Part shown: piece by piece, positions 40,747 to 52,448 of the stretch
Layout of the letters: every line of letters starts with the position of its first letter
How positions within the stretch are numbered: the stretch's first letter is position 1
NCBI RefSeq assembly: GCF_022530855.2
Contig: NZ_CP099567.1
Span: 2,294,001-2,358,000 of the forward strand
Direction of reading: 5' to 3'
DNA: 64,000 bases
Source: Candidatus Vondammii sp. HM_W22
GTDB lineage: Bacteria > Pseudomonadota > Gammaproteobacteria > Chromatiales > Chromatiaceae
Program-made: the position numbers and the translations under genes
The notes under the pieces: model-generated
Database searches by the model: none
What the model was told of the DNA's origin: nothing
The model's input: the letters and a program-made list of their open reading frames with translations, nothing else

Positions 40747-42104
40747 CTATCTTTCTTGCAGGGCATTTTGCTGAGTCTTTAATATTGGTTTCAGCAGATA
40801 ATCCAACACGCTCTTTTTCCCGGTCAATATATTAACTTCAGCCACCATTCCAGGCATAATCGGGAGAGGTTTTTTTGCTGTACCCAGATAGTTTTTTTCA
40901 GTTCTGACTCGGATTTTATAATAACTCTGATTCCGCTCTATCTGATCTTCTATGGTGTCTACACTTATCCCTTCCAGAGTAGCCTTCAGCCCCCCATAGA
41001 TAGAAAAGTCATAGGCGGTTATCTTAACCATCACATCCTGATCCAGAGTGCAGAAAGGCAATATCGGAAGGCCTGATTTTCGCTTCAACAAGCAGATTGT
41101 CTTCAATGGGTATAATTCCCACCAGATCCATCCCCGGCTTAACCACACCGCCAACGGTATTGATCATCACCTGTTTGATTATGCCTTTAACAGGGGGGGA
41201 GCGCACCTCTGTACGCCTTACCTTATCTTTGGCCCGTGTCAGGATTTCCCTAAAGGCTTCAATTTTTGAATTGACCTCTGACAGCTCATTCAAAGCCGTA
41301 TTTCAAGCCATCACCCCTTTCGGATAGACGCTGTCTTGCCTAGGAAATAGCCGCCTTTGAGCGGGGAATAGAGAGGCGTGTCGCCTCCATTGTGCCCTTT
41401 ATATCATTAACCTCACGTTGCAACTTCAGGAGCTCTACTTTGGAAGCAGCACCTTCTCCCACCAAGGGCTGCACGATAGTAACCTGCTCTGCAGCCGATG
41501 CATAGCTAACTTGTAGCTGCTGCTCTCTTCGCCTCAACTCAACAAGTTCTTGTTGCTTCTGACTAAGCTGACTGCGCAACACCCCCACCCCCAGGCTTGA
41601 ATCAAGTTCGATCTTTCGTGATAAATAGCGTGTTTTTTCACGTTGGATCAACTCAGCATAATCTTTCTCGCCACTCTGGGTCAGAAAACTGAAATTGAGT
41701 TTTCTACCCTCTCACTCTGCCCTCAGCCGCTCGGCTCTTACCAAGTGGCTGTGGTAGGCATTGTTGTTTTCACGAAAATCGGCACTAAAACGTGTATCAT
41801 CAATGCGCAGCAAAATATCTCCCTTCTGAACGGTCTCACCCTCTCTGATCAAGATTTCGGCAACAATACCCCCTTCCAGATTTTGAACAATCTGCGGATG
41901 ACCTGATGGAATAACTTTTCCCTGGCCTTTAGTCACCTCATCAATCTCGGAATAGTAAGCCCAAGTGATCAGAGTAATAAAGAAAAGCACGACAACCATA
42001 AGCAGTATACTGTAGGCGAACCGAGGCCCCTGCAAAGCAGCCGACCTGAGATCGGACAAAAATTCTGCATCACCGTATTTAACCTTTGGCGTTTGCCTCC
42101 TCAT
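40747..42104 (-). pseudogene. HlyD-family membrane fusion protein of a type I exporter, decayed
   Basis: Starts MRRQTPKVKYGDAEFLSDLR, with an inner-membrane helix YSILLMVVVLFFITLITWAY, then the biotinyl-lipoyl-like VQNLEGGIVAEILIREGETV. A TGA at 41712-41714 and a TAG at 41340-41342 interrupt the same frame. The coiled-coil part (LSQKQQELVELRRREQQLQV) precedes the second stop. The rest continues in two other frames: RSPPVKGIIKQVMINTVGGV (from about 41293) and the barrel end with PMPGM-like PIMPGMVAEVNILTGKKSV. Two nonsense codons and two frameshifts disable it. Confidence 0.88.
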
Positions 42105-42273
42105 TGGACCTTCTTATTCCAATTTCCTACCGGCACTCATTAACAATTCGTTCACCCCAACCCTTTCCAAAATAGATAGTGTGATTATTCGCATCTTTGT
42201 CACACGGGAATAGTAGATATTACATTGACACCCCATCATCTCCGAAGAAAGTCTGAAGCGAGAAAATTACGCT

Positions 42274-44529
42274 TTACTCAGTTTTTGGAATAACTATCTT
42301 CCTCGAACTCAGGGCCGCCAATACCTTATCTTTTGGCCCATCAATCACGACCCGTCCGCCATCGAGAACAATGATTCTATTAACCAGCGTCAATACAGAG
42401 TAACGGTGGGTTACCAACACCAGAGTTCTACGATTAACAAGACGTTCAAGGCGCTGTTTCAGCAACTCTTCTCCCTGGGTATCCATGGAGTTTGTCGGCT
42501 CATCGAATAGAAGAATTCCCGGAGCATGAAGAAGTGCGCGCGCCAGTGCAACAGCCTGACGCTGCCCCCCTGATAATCCCTGCCCCCGCTCACCTATATT
42601 TTTATCATAACCTTTGGGGTCCTGCCGGATAAAGTCATCCACACCGGCGAGGCGTGCCGCCTGCAACACCTCTTCATCTTGCGCATGGGGGGACCCAATA
42701 CTGATGTTATCTCTGATCGACCCCATAAAAAGAAAGACATCCTGGGGAACACTGCCAATGTTGCGCCTTAAATCTATCGGGTCGATCTGCCTGATATCCG
42801 TCCCATCCACCAATATAGAACCTGTATTTACAGGATAAAGATTGAGCAACAGCTTTGTTACTGTGCTTTTCCCCGACCCCACTCTACCGATAATGGCGAC
42901 ACGCTCTCCCTCTTCAATAGTAAAATTAAGGTTATTCAGAGCAGCCATCTCTTCACCGGGGTAAACAAAAGAAACATCGCGAAACTCGATACTCCCTTTT
43001 AGCTTTGGCCGATGAAGAAAATCCGCTTCATCCAGGCGCTCAACCGGCTGTTTCATTACACGATCAAGCCCTCGCAATGCAGACATCGAGCGATCCAGCC
43101 GCACAAGAATTCCCGCAATCTGAGAAAGTGGAGCCAGTATTCGTCCATTGAGAATTACCGCGGCAAACATCACACCCATGGTAATCTCACCTTCCATTGT
43201 GCGAAAAGAGCCATAGACCACCAATATCACAGTAGAGAGCTGTATTATCATTGCTGTGTAGTTGATGGCCAGTTGGGAGAGCAGCCTGGAGGCTTGCCCA
43301 TATTTTGATGTGATGCCGACACTGTTTTCCCATAGTTGGCGCATTCGGCCATCGGCACGTACACTTTTGATCGTTTCCAGTCCGGTCACTGCCTCTATCA
43401 GGGTGCCGTGCTTTATCTTATCTTCCACCTCCACCACTGATTTCTTCACTATATTTCTGAGCGGTATCTGAACCAGAAGAACACCAACCAGCATCAGAGG
43501 AATCGTTAACAGTGGGACATAGGCAAGCGGCCCACACAGCAGCCAGACAACGCCAATAAACAAGAGAGAAAATGGAAGATCTATCAGTGTCGTCAATGTC
43601 GCCGATGAGAAAAATTCACGCAGTGATTCAAACTCACGCAATTCACTCGCAAAAGCCCCGGATGAAAGTTTGTTCTCTCCCATTCTAATGTTCAGCACCT
43701 GATCAAATATCTAGTTGGCTAATATGATGTCGGCCTTTTTTCCCGCCACATCGATAAAATAACCACGTAGGGTTTTGATCAGGAACTCAAAAAGATAGAC
43801 CAGCGTTACACCACTGGCCAAAACCCAAAGCGTCTCAGTTGCATTGTTGGGTATAACACGATCATAAACATTCATTATGTAGAGCGGACTGGCCAGGACA
43901 AACAGATTGATCATCACCGACGCGATGAGCACCTGGGAATAGGTTTCTGCACTTTTAGCCAGTGTGCCCCAGAACCAGTTTTTCCCCCTGTCTATCTCAA
44001 CTCTCTCCCGTTCAGAGCCAAAACGATAATCGGGACGGACGAGAATAGCATAACCAGTATAGAGCGCTTCCAATTCGTTGCGACTTATCTGTTGAGTTCC
44101 CTCTCCTATCTCAGTCAGCACAACTTCAGGGTCACCCGAGTCAGTATAATCAAGCAGAACGCAAGCCCCTTGTCCCTCAAGGATCAGCACGGCCGGCAAC
44201 AAAAAGGATGATAGCTCTTTCAGCTTCCGTCGAACCACTCGGGCATTCAAGCGCACCCGTTTGGCCGCACGTATGAATAACCGATGATCAAACTCTTTTT
44301 TCGTTTCAGGAAGCCCCGCCTTAAGCACGGCAGGAGAGTATGGACGTTTGTAATAGCGAGTCAAAAATGCAAGCGCAAGTAAAAGAGGTGGGTGCTCTTC
44401 ATCAACGTTCACGTCAAGGTGCGGAGGAACCTTCTCCTGATAACTGTCATCGTCGTTTACCGGGTGTTCGACGGAAACCGCTTCATTCACTTGGCAACAC
44501 TCCATCATTCTCGAAGCAGAAGATTGCAA
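42274..44529 (-). pseudogene. Type I secretion ABC transporter (LapB-like), amber-interrupted
   Basis: The frame is open for 273 codons, has a TAG at 43711-43713 (ADIILAN then TAG then IFDQVLNIRMGENK) and is open again to 42274. The N-terminal domain is C39-like but lacks the catalytic cysteine. Six membrane helices are followed by an ATPase domain with Walker A IIGRVGSGKSTVTKLLLNLY, signature LSGGQRQAVALARALL and FDEPTNSMD. It would form an exporter with the HlyD and TolC proteins. The second part alone, from an internal start, lacks the N-terminal domain and first helices. Confidence 0.9.
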
Positions 44530-44660
44530 ACGTTCTTGCAGGTATTATTATGCAGGACAGGAACCGCTTCCTCATGCTCGAAAAAACAGGCGGGGGTTCT
44601 ATCCTTGTTTTGTAGCACAGTCAACTTTTATTAAATTCTAAATCATTTTACGAATACCTT

Positions 44661-45122
44661 TTACCCGCCGCACCAAAGTAGAGAGGCATTATTCTGATAA
44701 TTGGAGCACAGAGATGAATCTGACTGCGGCAATGCGCAGCGCACCCGATCCCGTTCTTTCAGGTACTCACGATATACCCAAACCGTTCTGACATCGGGTA
44801 CATTACCCTCCGGACTCAGCCCAAGAAAACGACAAAAACTATAGCTATCCTGTATTTGGAACTCTGTTTGATCATCGGACAGATTGAACAAATGCTGTAG
44901 GACCAACATCTTGAACATCAGTACCGCATCGCAAGGTGGACGCCCGCCTTTACTGGGATTACTGTTTTTGTAGAATGAGCCCGGCAATACCCGAAAAGCC
45001 TCCCATCCTACGGTCCTTTCCAGCTTTGGCAGCGGATCTCCCAGTTGCTCAAGGAATTCAAGTCGGTCTTGATGATCAAAAAACTCGGTTGCATGGCTTT
45101 TATCAACGGTTGAGTTGGTCAC
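44661..45122 (-). pseudogene. IS5-family transposase, N-terminal half
   Basis: Contains DRLEFLEQLGDPLPKLERTV, SNPSKGGRPPCDAVLMFKML, VLQHLFNLSDDQTEFQIQDS and FCRFLGLSPEGNVPDVRTVW, the DUF772/IS5 N-terminal domain. The DDE catalytic region is missing. Confidence 0.88.
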
Positions 45123-45162
45123 TATGTTTATCGCTGGTTTTGGAAGGTTTTTAGGGGCTCCC
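44661..45162 (-). mobile_element. IS5-family element, 5' half
   Basis: Right end GGGAGCCCCTAAAAACC (minus, 45162-45146) resembles the ends at 30027 and 53452. The internal frame is a transposase N-terminus. The 3' half is missing. It sits between the transporter gene and the adhesin and starts 2-3 bases after the adhesin stop. Confidence 0.8.
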
Positions 45163-45163
45163 T

Positions 45164-47811
45164 TTACATAACAAGGAGATTATTATTAGTCTCCAGATCG
45201 GCAAGCGTAGTATCAACACCTTGCAGGGTGATAGAAATATCGTTGTAACTGGAGCCTCCTGTGGTGCCATTGGAGTCAATACGGATAACGGTATCATTAG
45301 CAGATTTTGTTACCTGCAGGAAATCACTCAGGTTACTGTTGCTGTCATACCCCACCAGCAAATCCCTCAGATCAAGGACATCCCCCTCTGTGTCGTCGGT
45401 TGCACTGAAATCGGTGATGGTGTCGTCACCGTCATCGCCGTTGTAGACAAAGGTATCTTTACCGCCACCGCCGGTCAGGATCTCATTGACGTTAGTACCG
45501 GCTAGCCTGTTTGAACCCACATCACCTGAAATTGGGCCTGTTGTGTCGATAGTGATTTCAGTAGCGCTGCCGTCACTGCTGTTATTGCCAGCCACATCCC
45601 TGACAACGGCTGTAACTTCATAGCTGGTGCCATCAATGAAGCTACCGAGAGTAGTGCCTGCTTTTGGTGTTGCACTACCGGTATCGACGCGCCATCTGCC
45701 ATCGCCATCTACAGAGACATTCTCGTAGGTCGCGCCATTGACAGTAACCGTCAAAGCTTCGCCCGTGGCCAATGCACTATCGCCTACCATCCCAGTAATC
45801 ACCGGCGTGGTATCACTGCCTATCAAACTATCAACAGTTGGTGCCATAACAGGAGCAAGGGTATCAACCTGATGATTTTTCAATAGCTTAGTACCAATAG
45901 TTTTACTCACCTCATTACCGGCTAGGTCCGTAAGTCCTCCCTGGTCAAATGCCAAACTATTCGCTTTTACACTAATACCATTTCGATCAAACAAGCCATC
46001 TTCTGTTAATTTATCAGTAGTAAAGGTGACTGTCTCGCTACCGGCAACCTCGCTGAAGGCAAGACCTGATGGCAACATCGTCATAGCTGGCGTTCCAGCC
46101 GCGCCGGAAGAACGCATCCACACACCAACTTCATCTGGACTTGAAGCAAATCCGGTCGATGAAGTTGACAATTCCCAATACCATTCGCCTGTTGGAGCAC
46201 CATCTATACCCGCCTTGGTAATGTGATATCCACTATCTTGTCGTGCCCAGGCATACCAAACATCACCATTAACATCCGTCATTCTGTAAACAGCTTTACT
46301 TGTGTCGACCATCGATGTATTGCCAAAGGGATTAAAATCTCCGGAAAACGTTAACTGCCCAACTTCTTGACTCGTAAGCACCTCCCAGACAGTACCTGCA
46401 AATACGTTACCTACACTACTGTCTGATAGCGACAGGCTGTGACGTACCCTGGCCGCAATCTCCACTTGTGTGCCATCTGTTTTATCTATAATCAATGTTA
46501 TTTCGGCACTCTTACCATCGGCCAACGCCATTTCTTCATTGAATTTTAATTGCACAGCAAGCTGACCATTTTTACCAGTGAATATTGTAGTTTGCGGATC
46601 AATAATTTCTGTTAATGATGGTGCCGTTATACCCAATTTGATATCGGTTGCATCACTCGCCGCACTGGCATTGCCCGCCGCATCGGTAACCGTCGCGGTA
46701 ATGGATTTATCACCATCGGCACCCAGGTCTGCTTTAGCAACTTTGATCGTTGCCTTGCCTGCGGTGATATCCGCCGCAGTCACGCTGCAGGCACTGCCGA
46801 GATCGGCACCACCGAGCTTGAGTTGAATCTCGTCTCCGGCGACCATGCCGGTTGCCTTAACCTCCAGGTTGATACCGTCTTCATCCTTATTGACCAGTTT
46901 ATTTTCGCTGGATACAACCTCGATGCCCGGTTGACCAGGTGCCGCTGTGTCAAGCGTGATGTCGATTGCTTCACTCGCCGCGCTGGTATTACCCGCAGCA
47001 TCTGTCGCCTTGGCTGTGATGCTGTGGGCACTGGCACTGGCAGCCAGATTAACATCCTTACTAAAATCGCCATTGCCACCGGCTATGACTGTACCCAGAC
47101 TCTTCGTGCCATCAAACAACTCGACCGTACTGCCCGCTTCGGCCTTGCCCGTAATGGTTAAACTATCGGTAGTTTTGGTTATGCCATCGCTGTTACTGCT
47201 GCCGGTATCATCCGCTGATGAAAGTGCCAGGTCAGATGGTGCTTCGGGTGCGGCGGAATCGACCACTGTCACACGTTCAGTCTCTGTGGGTTTCTTGGTG
47301 CTTGCTGAATTTCTTCCGCTATCTTTTTTACTGCTACCTACTATTGTGGCATCACGCTCATCGATCAAAGTTACACTTGACTCAGTTGCGCTGAGCGTCT
47401 CTTTCAGCCTGCTGGCCCCAGACAACACGGCCACTTCTTCATCGCCTGAGCCCGGCTTTTGATCATCGCCTACGGCTGTTTCTCTGCTAAACTCAAGCTG
47501 GTCCAGTAGGCTATTAATCGAATCAACTATCTCTCCACCTGCAAATTTCATTTCAGGTGCATTATTCGGTTCTCCCTCTATGACAAGCCCGACATACCCC
47601 TCCAAAACTATTACTGCACCATTCGGCAGGATAAGCATCAGGTTGTCGCCTTCGACCGTAACAACCACATCGTTTTGAGCTATATCCAACACCCATATTA
47701 AATCACCAAGCTTAATATTGACCTTAATATGATCACCGCTGTGTACCGCAATTATTTTACCATTAATTGCAATTGATGCCGTGTCGGATGTTTTTTTATG
47801 ATGTCAGCCAT
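45164..47811 (-). pseudogene. Type I secreted Ig-repeat adhesin, frameshifted near its start
   Basis: The large frame (842 codons, 47692-45164) begins LDIAQNDVVVTVEGDNLMLI, the BapA-prefix type N-terminus. An ATG at 47811 opens MADIIKK; after a run of seven A bases (47797-47791) the sequence SDTASIAINGKIIAVHSGDH continues in the frame of the main ORF, so one base seems lost. Repeated Ig-like modules follow (DITLDTAAPGQPGIEVV, ATVTDAAGNASAASDATDIK, VTGNGATYEN-type). Near the C-terminus are ILTGGGGKDTFVYNGDDGDD (RTX-like) and DLRDLLVG, the secretion signal region. It would be a biofilm or host-contact adhesin exported by the adjacent type I system. Confidence 0.85.
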
Positions 47812-47838
47812 ATCGGTAACCTTATTGAGAATGCTTTA

Positions 47839-48001
47839 AGGAGCCTCTGAATTAATTTTGGATTGGATGGATGAAGAGTTGAAATCTTCCGGATCAAGGC
47901 GAAAATTGCCGGTAACACTGGCTATTGCCAAGCGTTTTCAGCGCAGAGCCGGGAGGTTTCAACCGTCAGACGTCGATTCATGAATTGATCAGAGGCTCCT
48001 T
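47839..48001. mobile_element. MITE-like element
   Basis: AGGAGCCTCTGAATTAATT at the left end is repeated inverted at the right end as AGGAGCCTCTGATCAATT (complement). The 163-bp unit has no gene, so it would depend on a transposase elsewhere. It separates the adhesin gene from the tolC-like gene. Confidence 0.65.
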
Positions 48002-48016
48002 TATATTTTTCGCCTA

Positions 48017-49349
48017 CTACCTTGGATGCAGTCTCTTACTAACCTGTATGCTTACGCCTTTTTGAGCATACAACGTTTCCAGCAACACTCCCTGAACTGC
48101 ACAGATCTCGTAAACAGCCTGCTTCTCTTGATACTGTCCTGAGATGTAAGTCACTTGTGATTGATGAGTTTCTATACTCCGGCTGAGGAGATCACTGGCA
48201 CTTAGTCCTCCCATCTTAAACTGCAGACGAGCTCTTGCCATTGCTTTGGTTGTTGCCTTTAGGTTCGCCTCCAGCAAGGGTAGACGATTACGTGCACTTG
48301 TCAGTCCCTGTATGCTTTACGTGCGGTCAATGTTACAGAGCGTCTATATTCACTCTGTTTCATTTTTGCAGCACTCTCATACTCTTTTGCCTGTCGCACC
48401 TGTGATGTGCTCGCCTTACCGTTAAACAGGTTGTAATTAAGACGAAGCATGGCTGTTAAATCGTTATTTTTACCTGCTACACCGTCAATACCCTTGTCTC
48501 TTGTAGCACCGAGTTCAAAATTAATTTTCGGGAAAAATCCTGCTTTTGCCGCACCCATCTCGGCTGTAAAAGCCGAGACACCGTATTTCATAGATACTAT
48601 CCCGGGATTTTTCTCCAAGGCGCTTGCCACTAGCTCCGCCTCGGTTTCCGGTAGTTGAATTCCAGCGATTAAAGGAGATGACATCTCAGCCGATGGAAAC
48701 TCACCCACCACCTCATAATAGCCTGCTTCCTCTACCGCCAAGTTACCCTGAAAATGCTCCAGTTCAGCCTGTCCCAGTGCCAAACGTGCCTCGGCAAGAA
48801 ACTGAGAATTACCGGCAGATACTCCTGAGCTTGCACGCCGCCTGATCAGCTTCAACAGCTCCTTGTGTCTCGTGACGTTGTTTTTTGCCTGATCGACCAG
48901 CTGACGTAGCTTCAACACATTCAGATATGAGCGTGTCACGCGTAACCCAACTATCTCCCGCTTTGATAAAACCTCACTTTCTGCCTCATTTCGTCTTGCC
49001 GTTGCAGCACTGACCGCGCCGCCAGTACGCCCCCATCATAAAGAAGCTGAGTCAGCCTAATACTGGCTTCCCGGCGATTCTCCCAACGATTATCGATCGA
49101 CTTAGTATCGGTATTTTCACGGCCGATCCCCACGCTGAAATCAACTAAGGGGTAGTAGCCGGATCGGGCAACATCTACTTCTGCGTCAATTGCGCGCTTG
49201 GATGCGTTTATACGCCCGATTGCCGGATGTGTCTCCACCGCTTTATGCACTGCATTCTCCATGCTCTCTGCCAGCACACCCTGTCCGCATGATCCCCCCA
49301 CCAGGACTATAGGCAGTAAAGTTAGTTTCATCCAATTTGGAAGTTGCAT
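48017..49349 (-). pseudogene. TolC-family outer membrane protein, frameshifted
   Basis: Three frames join into one outer-membrane efflux protein. The first (from ATG 49349) has a signal peptide-like start MQLPNWMKLTLLPIVLVGGS, SMENAVHKAVETHPAIGRIN and RLTQLLYDGGVLAARSVLQR. After a shift near 48955 follow RSYLNVLKLRQLVDQAKNNV and LRLNYNLFNGKASTSQVRQA. After another near 48290 come QFKMGGLSASDLLSRSIET and the end near 48017. It is the outer-membrane channel of the type I system. Confidence 0.85.
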
Positions 49350-49712
49350 TTTGTTTTCCTGCTATGTTCGTCTTTCTAGATTGACTTTGGCGCTATTTAC
49401 GTTAATTAACGCGCAAAGGTTGTATGTTGATAACGTGCAAAGGTTGGTTTCAATCCACTCAGCACTGCTCCGGGGTATCGCCTGCGTCTTGAAGAAGCGC
49501 CAAAGAGAGGCAGGAACTATATTCCTTTATAAAAATGGATAATATTCTTATTTCCATATAAACGTAAAGGAAATTTATTTTTCTGCATGCTATCTGACTT
49601 GCATTTGTCAGATTCGAAAAAACGAGGGGGAAATAGGGGAATAATATCTGGACATCAGGAGGTACAAACAGTGGAAGGTCTTAAATAAGAGGCTACTGAG
49701 GAGATAGCGGCA
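49350..49712. other. Intergenic stretch upstream of the tolC-like gene
   Basis: No gene is seen. Two 16-base copies of TAACG(C/T)GCAAAGGTTG start at 49407 and 49431, a 24-base period. The stretch 49470-49712 shows nothing else. Confidence 0.5.
49407..49446. promoter_or_regulatory. Two 24-bp-phased direct repeats, possible regulator sites
   Basis: TAACGCGCAAAGGTTG (49407) and TAACGTGCAAAGGTTG (49431) differ at one base and are spaced 24 bases apart, about 60-100 bases before the start of the tolC-like gene. Such phased repeats often bind an activator dimer of dimers. The regulator is unknown. Confidence 0.45.
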
Positions 49713-51884
49713 TTATCCGTCCATGCGATAGATACGCATCACTACTTTCAGCATACGCAATCGCCGCATGATATTTGCCACATGCTTGCGGTCATCCACT
49801 GTCAGGACAAAGTGGAGTGTGGAGGTAAGTCCATCCCGCTCTTCCATACTGATATTTTCGATGTTCGATCCCATTTCGGATATTGCCGAGGCGATAGTGG
49901 CTAGAGAACCACGTTTATTGCCGACCTCTACTTTGATTTCTGTGGTGAAGTCACCGGCGGGCTCTTTTTCCCACTGCACATCCAGCCAGCTGTCACTCTT
50001 GCGGAAATCACCAATATTCCTGCACTCGTGACGATGCACGACAATGCCTTTGCCCGGGCTAAAAGTAGCTACAATTTCATCACCAGGAATTGGGCGGCAA
50101 CATTTTGGGTATTTTACAACCATCCCCTCTGTGCCTTTGATCGCCAGGGGCGGAGCATTACTGTAGATGTCGCCAGCAAGATCCTTCGGCATCTCGGTCT
50201 CACTATCCACCAGCCGTCGCGTCACAAGCAGGGGCATCCGATTGCCAAGGCCGATCTCTTCCAACAGATAGTCCAGACTCTTTAAACCAAAATCCTGCAG
50301 TAGGATATCCATCTTCTCTGCGGCCACCTGCTCCAGCTTGAGATCATAAGCACCAAGCTCTTTCTCCAGCAGACGCTTGCCAAGGTCGATCGCTTCCTGA
50401 CCACGCAGATTCTTCAGATAACCCCGGATATTGGACCTGGCTTTAGCCGTTACTACAAAACTGAGCCAGAAAGCGCTGGGATTTGCAGATGGCGAAGTGA
50501 TCACTTCAACCGTCTGCCCGCTATGCAACCTAGTGCGCAAAGGTACCATACGCCGGTCCACTCGGGCGGCAACGCAGTGGGCACCGACATCAGAGTGAAC
50601 CGCATAGGCAAAATCGATCACTGTTGCCCCTTTGGCCAATACCATGATCTTGCCTCTGGGGGTAAATACATAGACCTCATCCGGGAACAGATCGAATTTG
50701 ACGTGCTCAAGAAACTCTATTGAGTCTCCCGCTCCTTTTTGCAACTCCAATAGGTTTTTCAGCCAATCAGAAGCGCCCGCCCGCGCCAGATTATCCTCAT
50801 TCTCCTCAGATTTATAGAGCCAGTGAGCAGCAATGCCCGACTCGGAGAGGTGGTGCATATCCTCGGTTCTTATCTGGATCTCTATGGAGATGCCGTGAGG
50901 GCCGAACAGCACAGTATGGAGGGATTGGTATCCATTGGCTTTGGGTATGGCAATGTAATCTTTAAAACGGCCAGGTACCGGGTTGTAAAGATTATGCATG
51001 GAACCCAATATCCGGTAACAGGTATCCTGCCTATCAACAACGATACGGAATGCATAAACATCCACCACTTCGTGAAAAGAGAGTTTCTTGTCACGCATCT
51101 TCCTGTAGATACTATAAAGGTTCTTCTCCCTGCCGCCCACTTCACCAACCAGTCCTTCTTGTTCCAGCCGACCACGAATCGCCCGTTCAATATTACCAAG
51201 CACCTCTTTGCGGTTACCACGCGCCGTCTTCACTGCTGCCTTGATAGCCTGATAGCGCACTGGCCAGTAGGCGGCAAAACCCAGCTCTTCGAGTTCGATC
51301 CGGATGCTGTAGATGCCCAGGCGATTGGCGATTGGCACATAGATTTCAAACGTCTCCCTGGCGATACGGCGGCATTTCGCCGGGCGCATAACACCCAGGG
51401 TACGCATGTTGTGTAGCCTGTCGGCCAATTTAATGAGGATTACCCGGATATCCTTGGTCATTGCCAGCAGCATTTTGCGGAAACTGGCTGCCTGAGCTTC
51501 GGCTCTGGAGCGGAAATTGATCTGTGTCAGCTTACTGACACCGTCTACCAGTTCTGCGATCTCATCATCGAAAGCTGCAGCAATCTGCCCTTTACCTACA
51601 GAGGTATCCTCAATGACATCATGAAGGATAGCCGCCATCAGACACTTGTGATCAATCCGCATGTCGGCAAGGATGCGGGCAACGGCCAGGGGATGGTAGA
51701 TATAGGGTTCGCCACTCAGGCGACTTTGTCCCTCATGGGCTTCAGCACTGAAGATATAGGCACGGTAAACCTCCCGTATCTGATCAGTCTTCAGGTAGGA
51801 TTCAAGATAGACACAGAGGTCACTGATTAAAAAGCGTGGCTTATTGGCATCTTTCGAGGAGCAACTAGCAACCGGTTTAGTCAT
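49713..51884 (-). CDS. spoT: Bifunctional (p)ppGpp synthetase/hydrolase SpoT
   Basis: Stringent-response enzyme. The 723 residues show the HD hydrolase domain (about 45-190: GEPYIYHPLAVARILADM, MAAILHDVIEDTSVGKGQIA), the synthetase domain (about 245-355: VDVYAFRIVVDRQDTCYRIL, RFKDYIAIPKANGYQSLHTV), the TGS domain (about 390-450: DEVYVFTPRGKIMVLAKGAT) and a C-terminal ACT domain (TTEIKVEVGNKRGSLATIAS). The order gmk-rpoZ-spoT on one strand is the usual one; ridA no longer follows directly. Confidence 0.95.
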   Translation of the reverse strand: MTKPVASCSSKDANKPRFLISDLCVYLESYLKTDQIREVYRAYIFSAEAHEGQSRLSGEPYIYHPLAVARILADMRIDHKCLMAAILHDVIEDTSVGKGQIAAAFDDEIAELVDGVSKLTQINFRSRAEAQAASFRKMLLAMTKDIRVILIKLADRLHNMRTLGVMRPAKCRRIARETFEIYVPIANRLGIYSIRIELEELGFAAYWPVRYQAIKAAVKTARGNRKEVLGNIERAIRGRLEQEGLVGEVGGREKNLYSIYRKMRDKKLSFHEVVDVYAFRIVVDRQDTCYRILGSMHNLYNPVPGRFKDYIAIPKANGYQSLHTVLFGPHGISIEIQIRTEDMHHLSESGIAAHWLYKSEENEDNLARAGASDWLKNLLELQKGAGDSIEFLEHVKFDLFPDEVYVFTPRGKIMVLAKGATVIDFAYAVHSDVGAHCVAARVDRRMVPLRTRLHSGQTVEVITSPSANPSAFWLSFVVTAKARSNIRGYLKNLRGQEAIDLGKRLLEKELGAYDLKLEQVAAEKMDILLQDFGLKSLDYLLEEIGLGNRMPLLVTRRLVDSETEMPKDLAGDIYSNAPPLAIKGTEGMVVKYPKCCRPIPGDEIVATFSPGKGIVVHRHECRNIGDFRKSDSWLDVQWEKEPAGDFTTEIKVEVGNKRGSLATIASAISEMGSNIENISMEERDGLTSTLHFVLTVDDRKHVANIMRRLRMLKVVMRIYRMDG

Positions 51885-51969
51885 TGCGCCACCCGATAAC
51901 CGACTGTCGCAGCAATGAGCTATCTGCCGACCTGGGTTTTAGAAGAAAGGTTGCCGGTTTGGGCATCCC

Positions 51970-52239
51970 TCAGCCAGCATCGAACCCAGTGCCGACGGCG
52001 AGTCCCTCTTCGAGTGACGCTCTATCGATCTCTGCCTGTTTTGGTGGGTTGACCACCTCATCGTCGACCAAGCCAGCTGCAATCTCACGAAGCGCCATAA
52101 CGGTGGGTTTGTCATTCTCCCACTCCAATAACGGGCCAGCACCATTAGCCAGCTGACGGGCACGTTTGGCCGCTAAAAGTACCAGATCGAACCGGTTATC
52201 AACATGATCAAGACAATCTTCTACGGTAACGCGGGCCAT
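51970..52239 (-). CDS. rpoZ: RNA polymerase omega subunit
   Basis: Small subunit that aids assembly of the beta' subunit and forms part of the ppGpp site. The 89 residues show [34 protein letters not shown], the [15 protein letters not shown] motif and VNPPKQAEI. It lies between gmk and spoT, its standard place. Confidence 0.95.
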   Translation of the reverse strand: MARVTVEDCLDHVDNRFDLVLLAAKRARQLANGAGPLLEWENDKPTVMALREIAAGLVDDEVVNPPKQAEIDRASLEEGLAVGTGFDAG

Positions 52240-52448
52240 CAGAATACTCCGAAATATTTACCCCCCGCACCTGCTTTGCCAAGGGTAAAGATAAAAATAA
52301 AAATAAGGGCTGCCCTAGTTAATCTGGCTAAAGTTTAGCTTTAACCCATTATTCGGTTGTTTTAACTAAATCTTTTTGGATCACTATTATTAAATCACCA
52401 TTCACATTCCTTCAAAAAGAGATGAAATAGTCAACGGATGATTATAGC

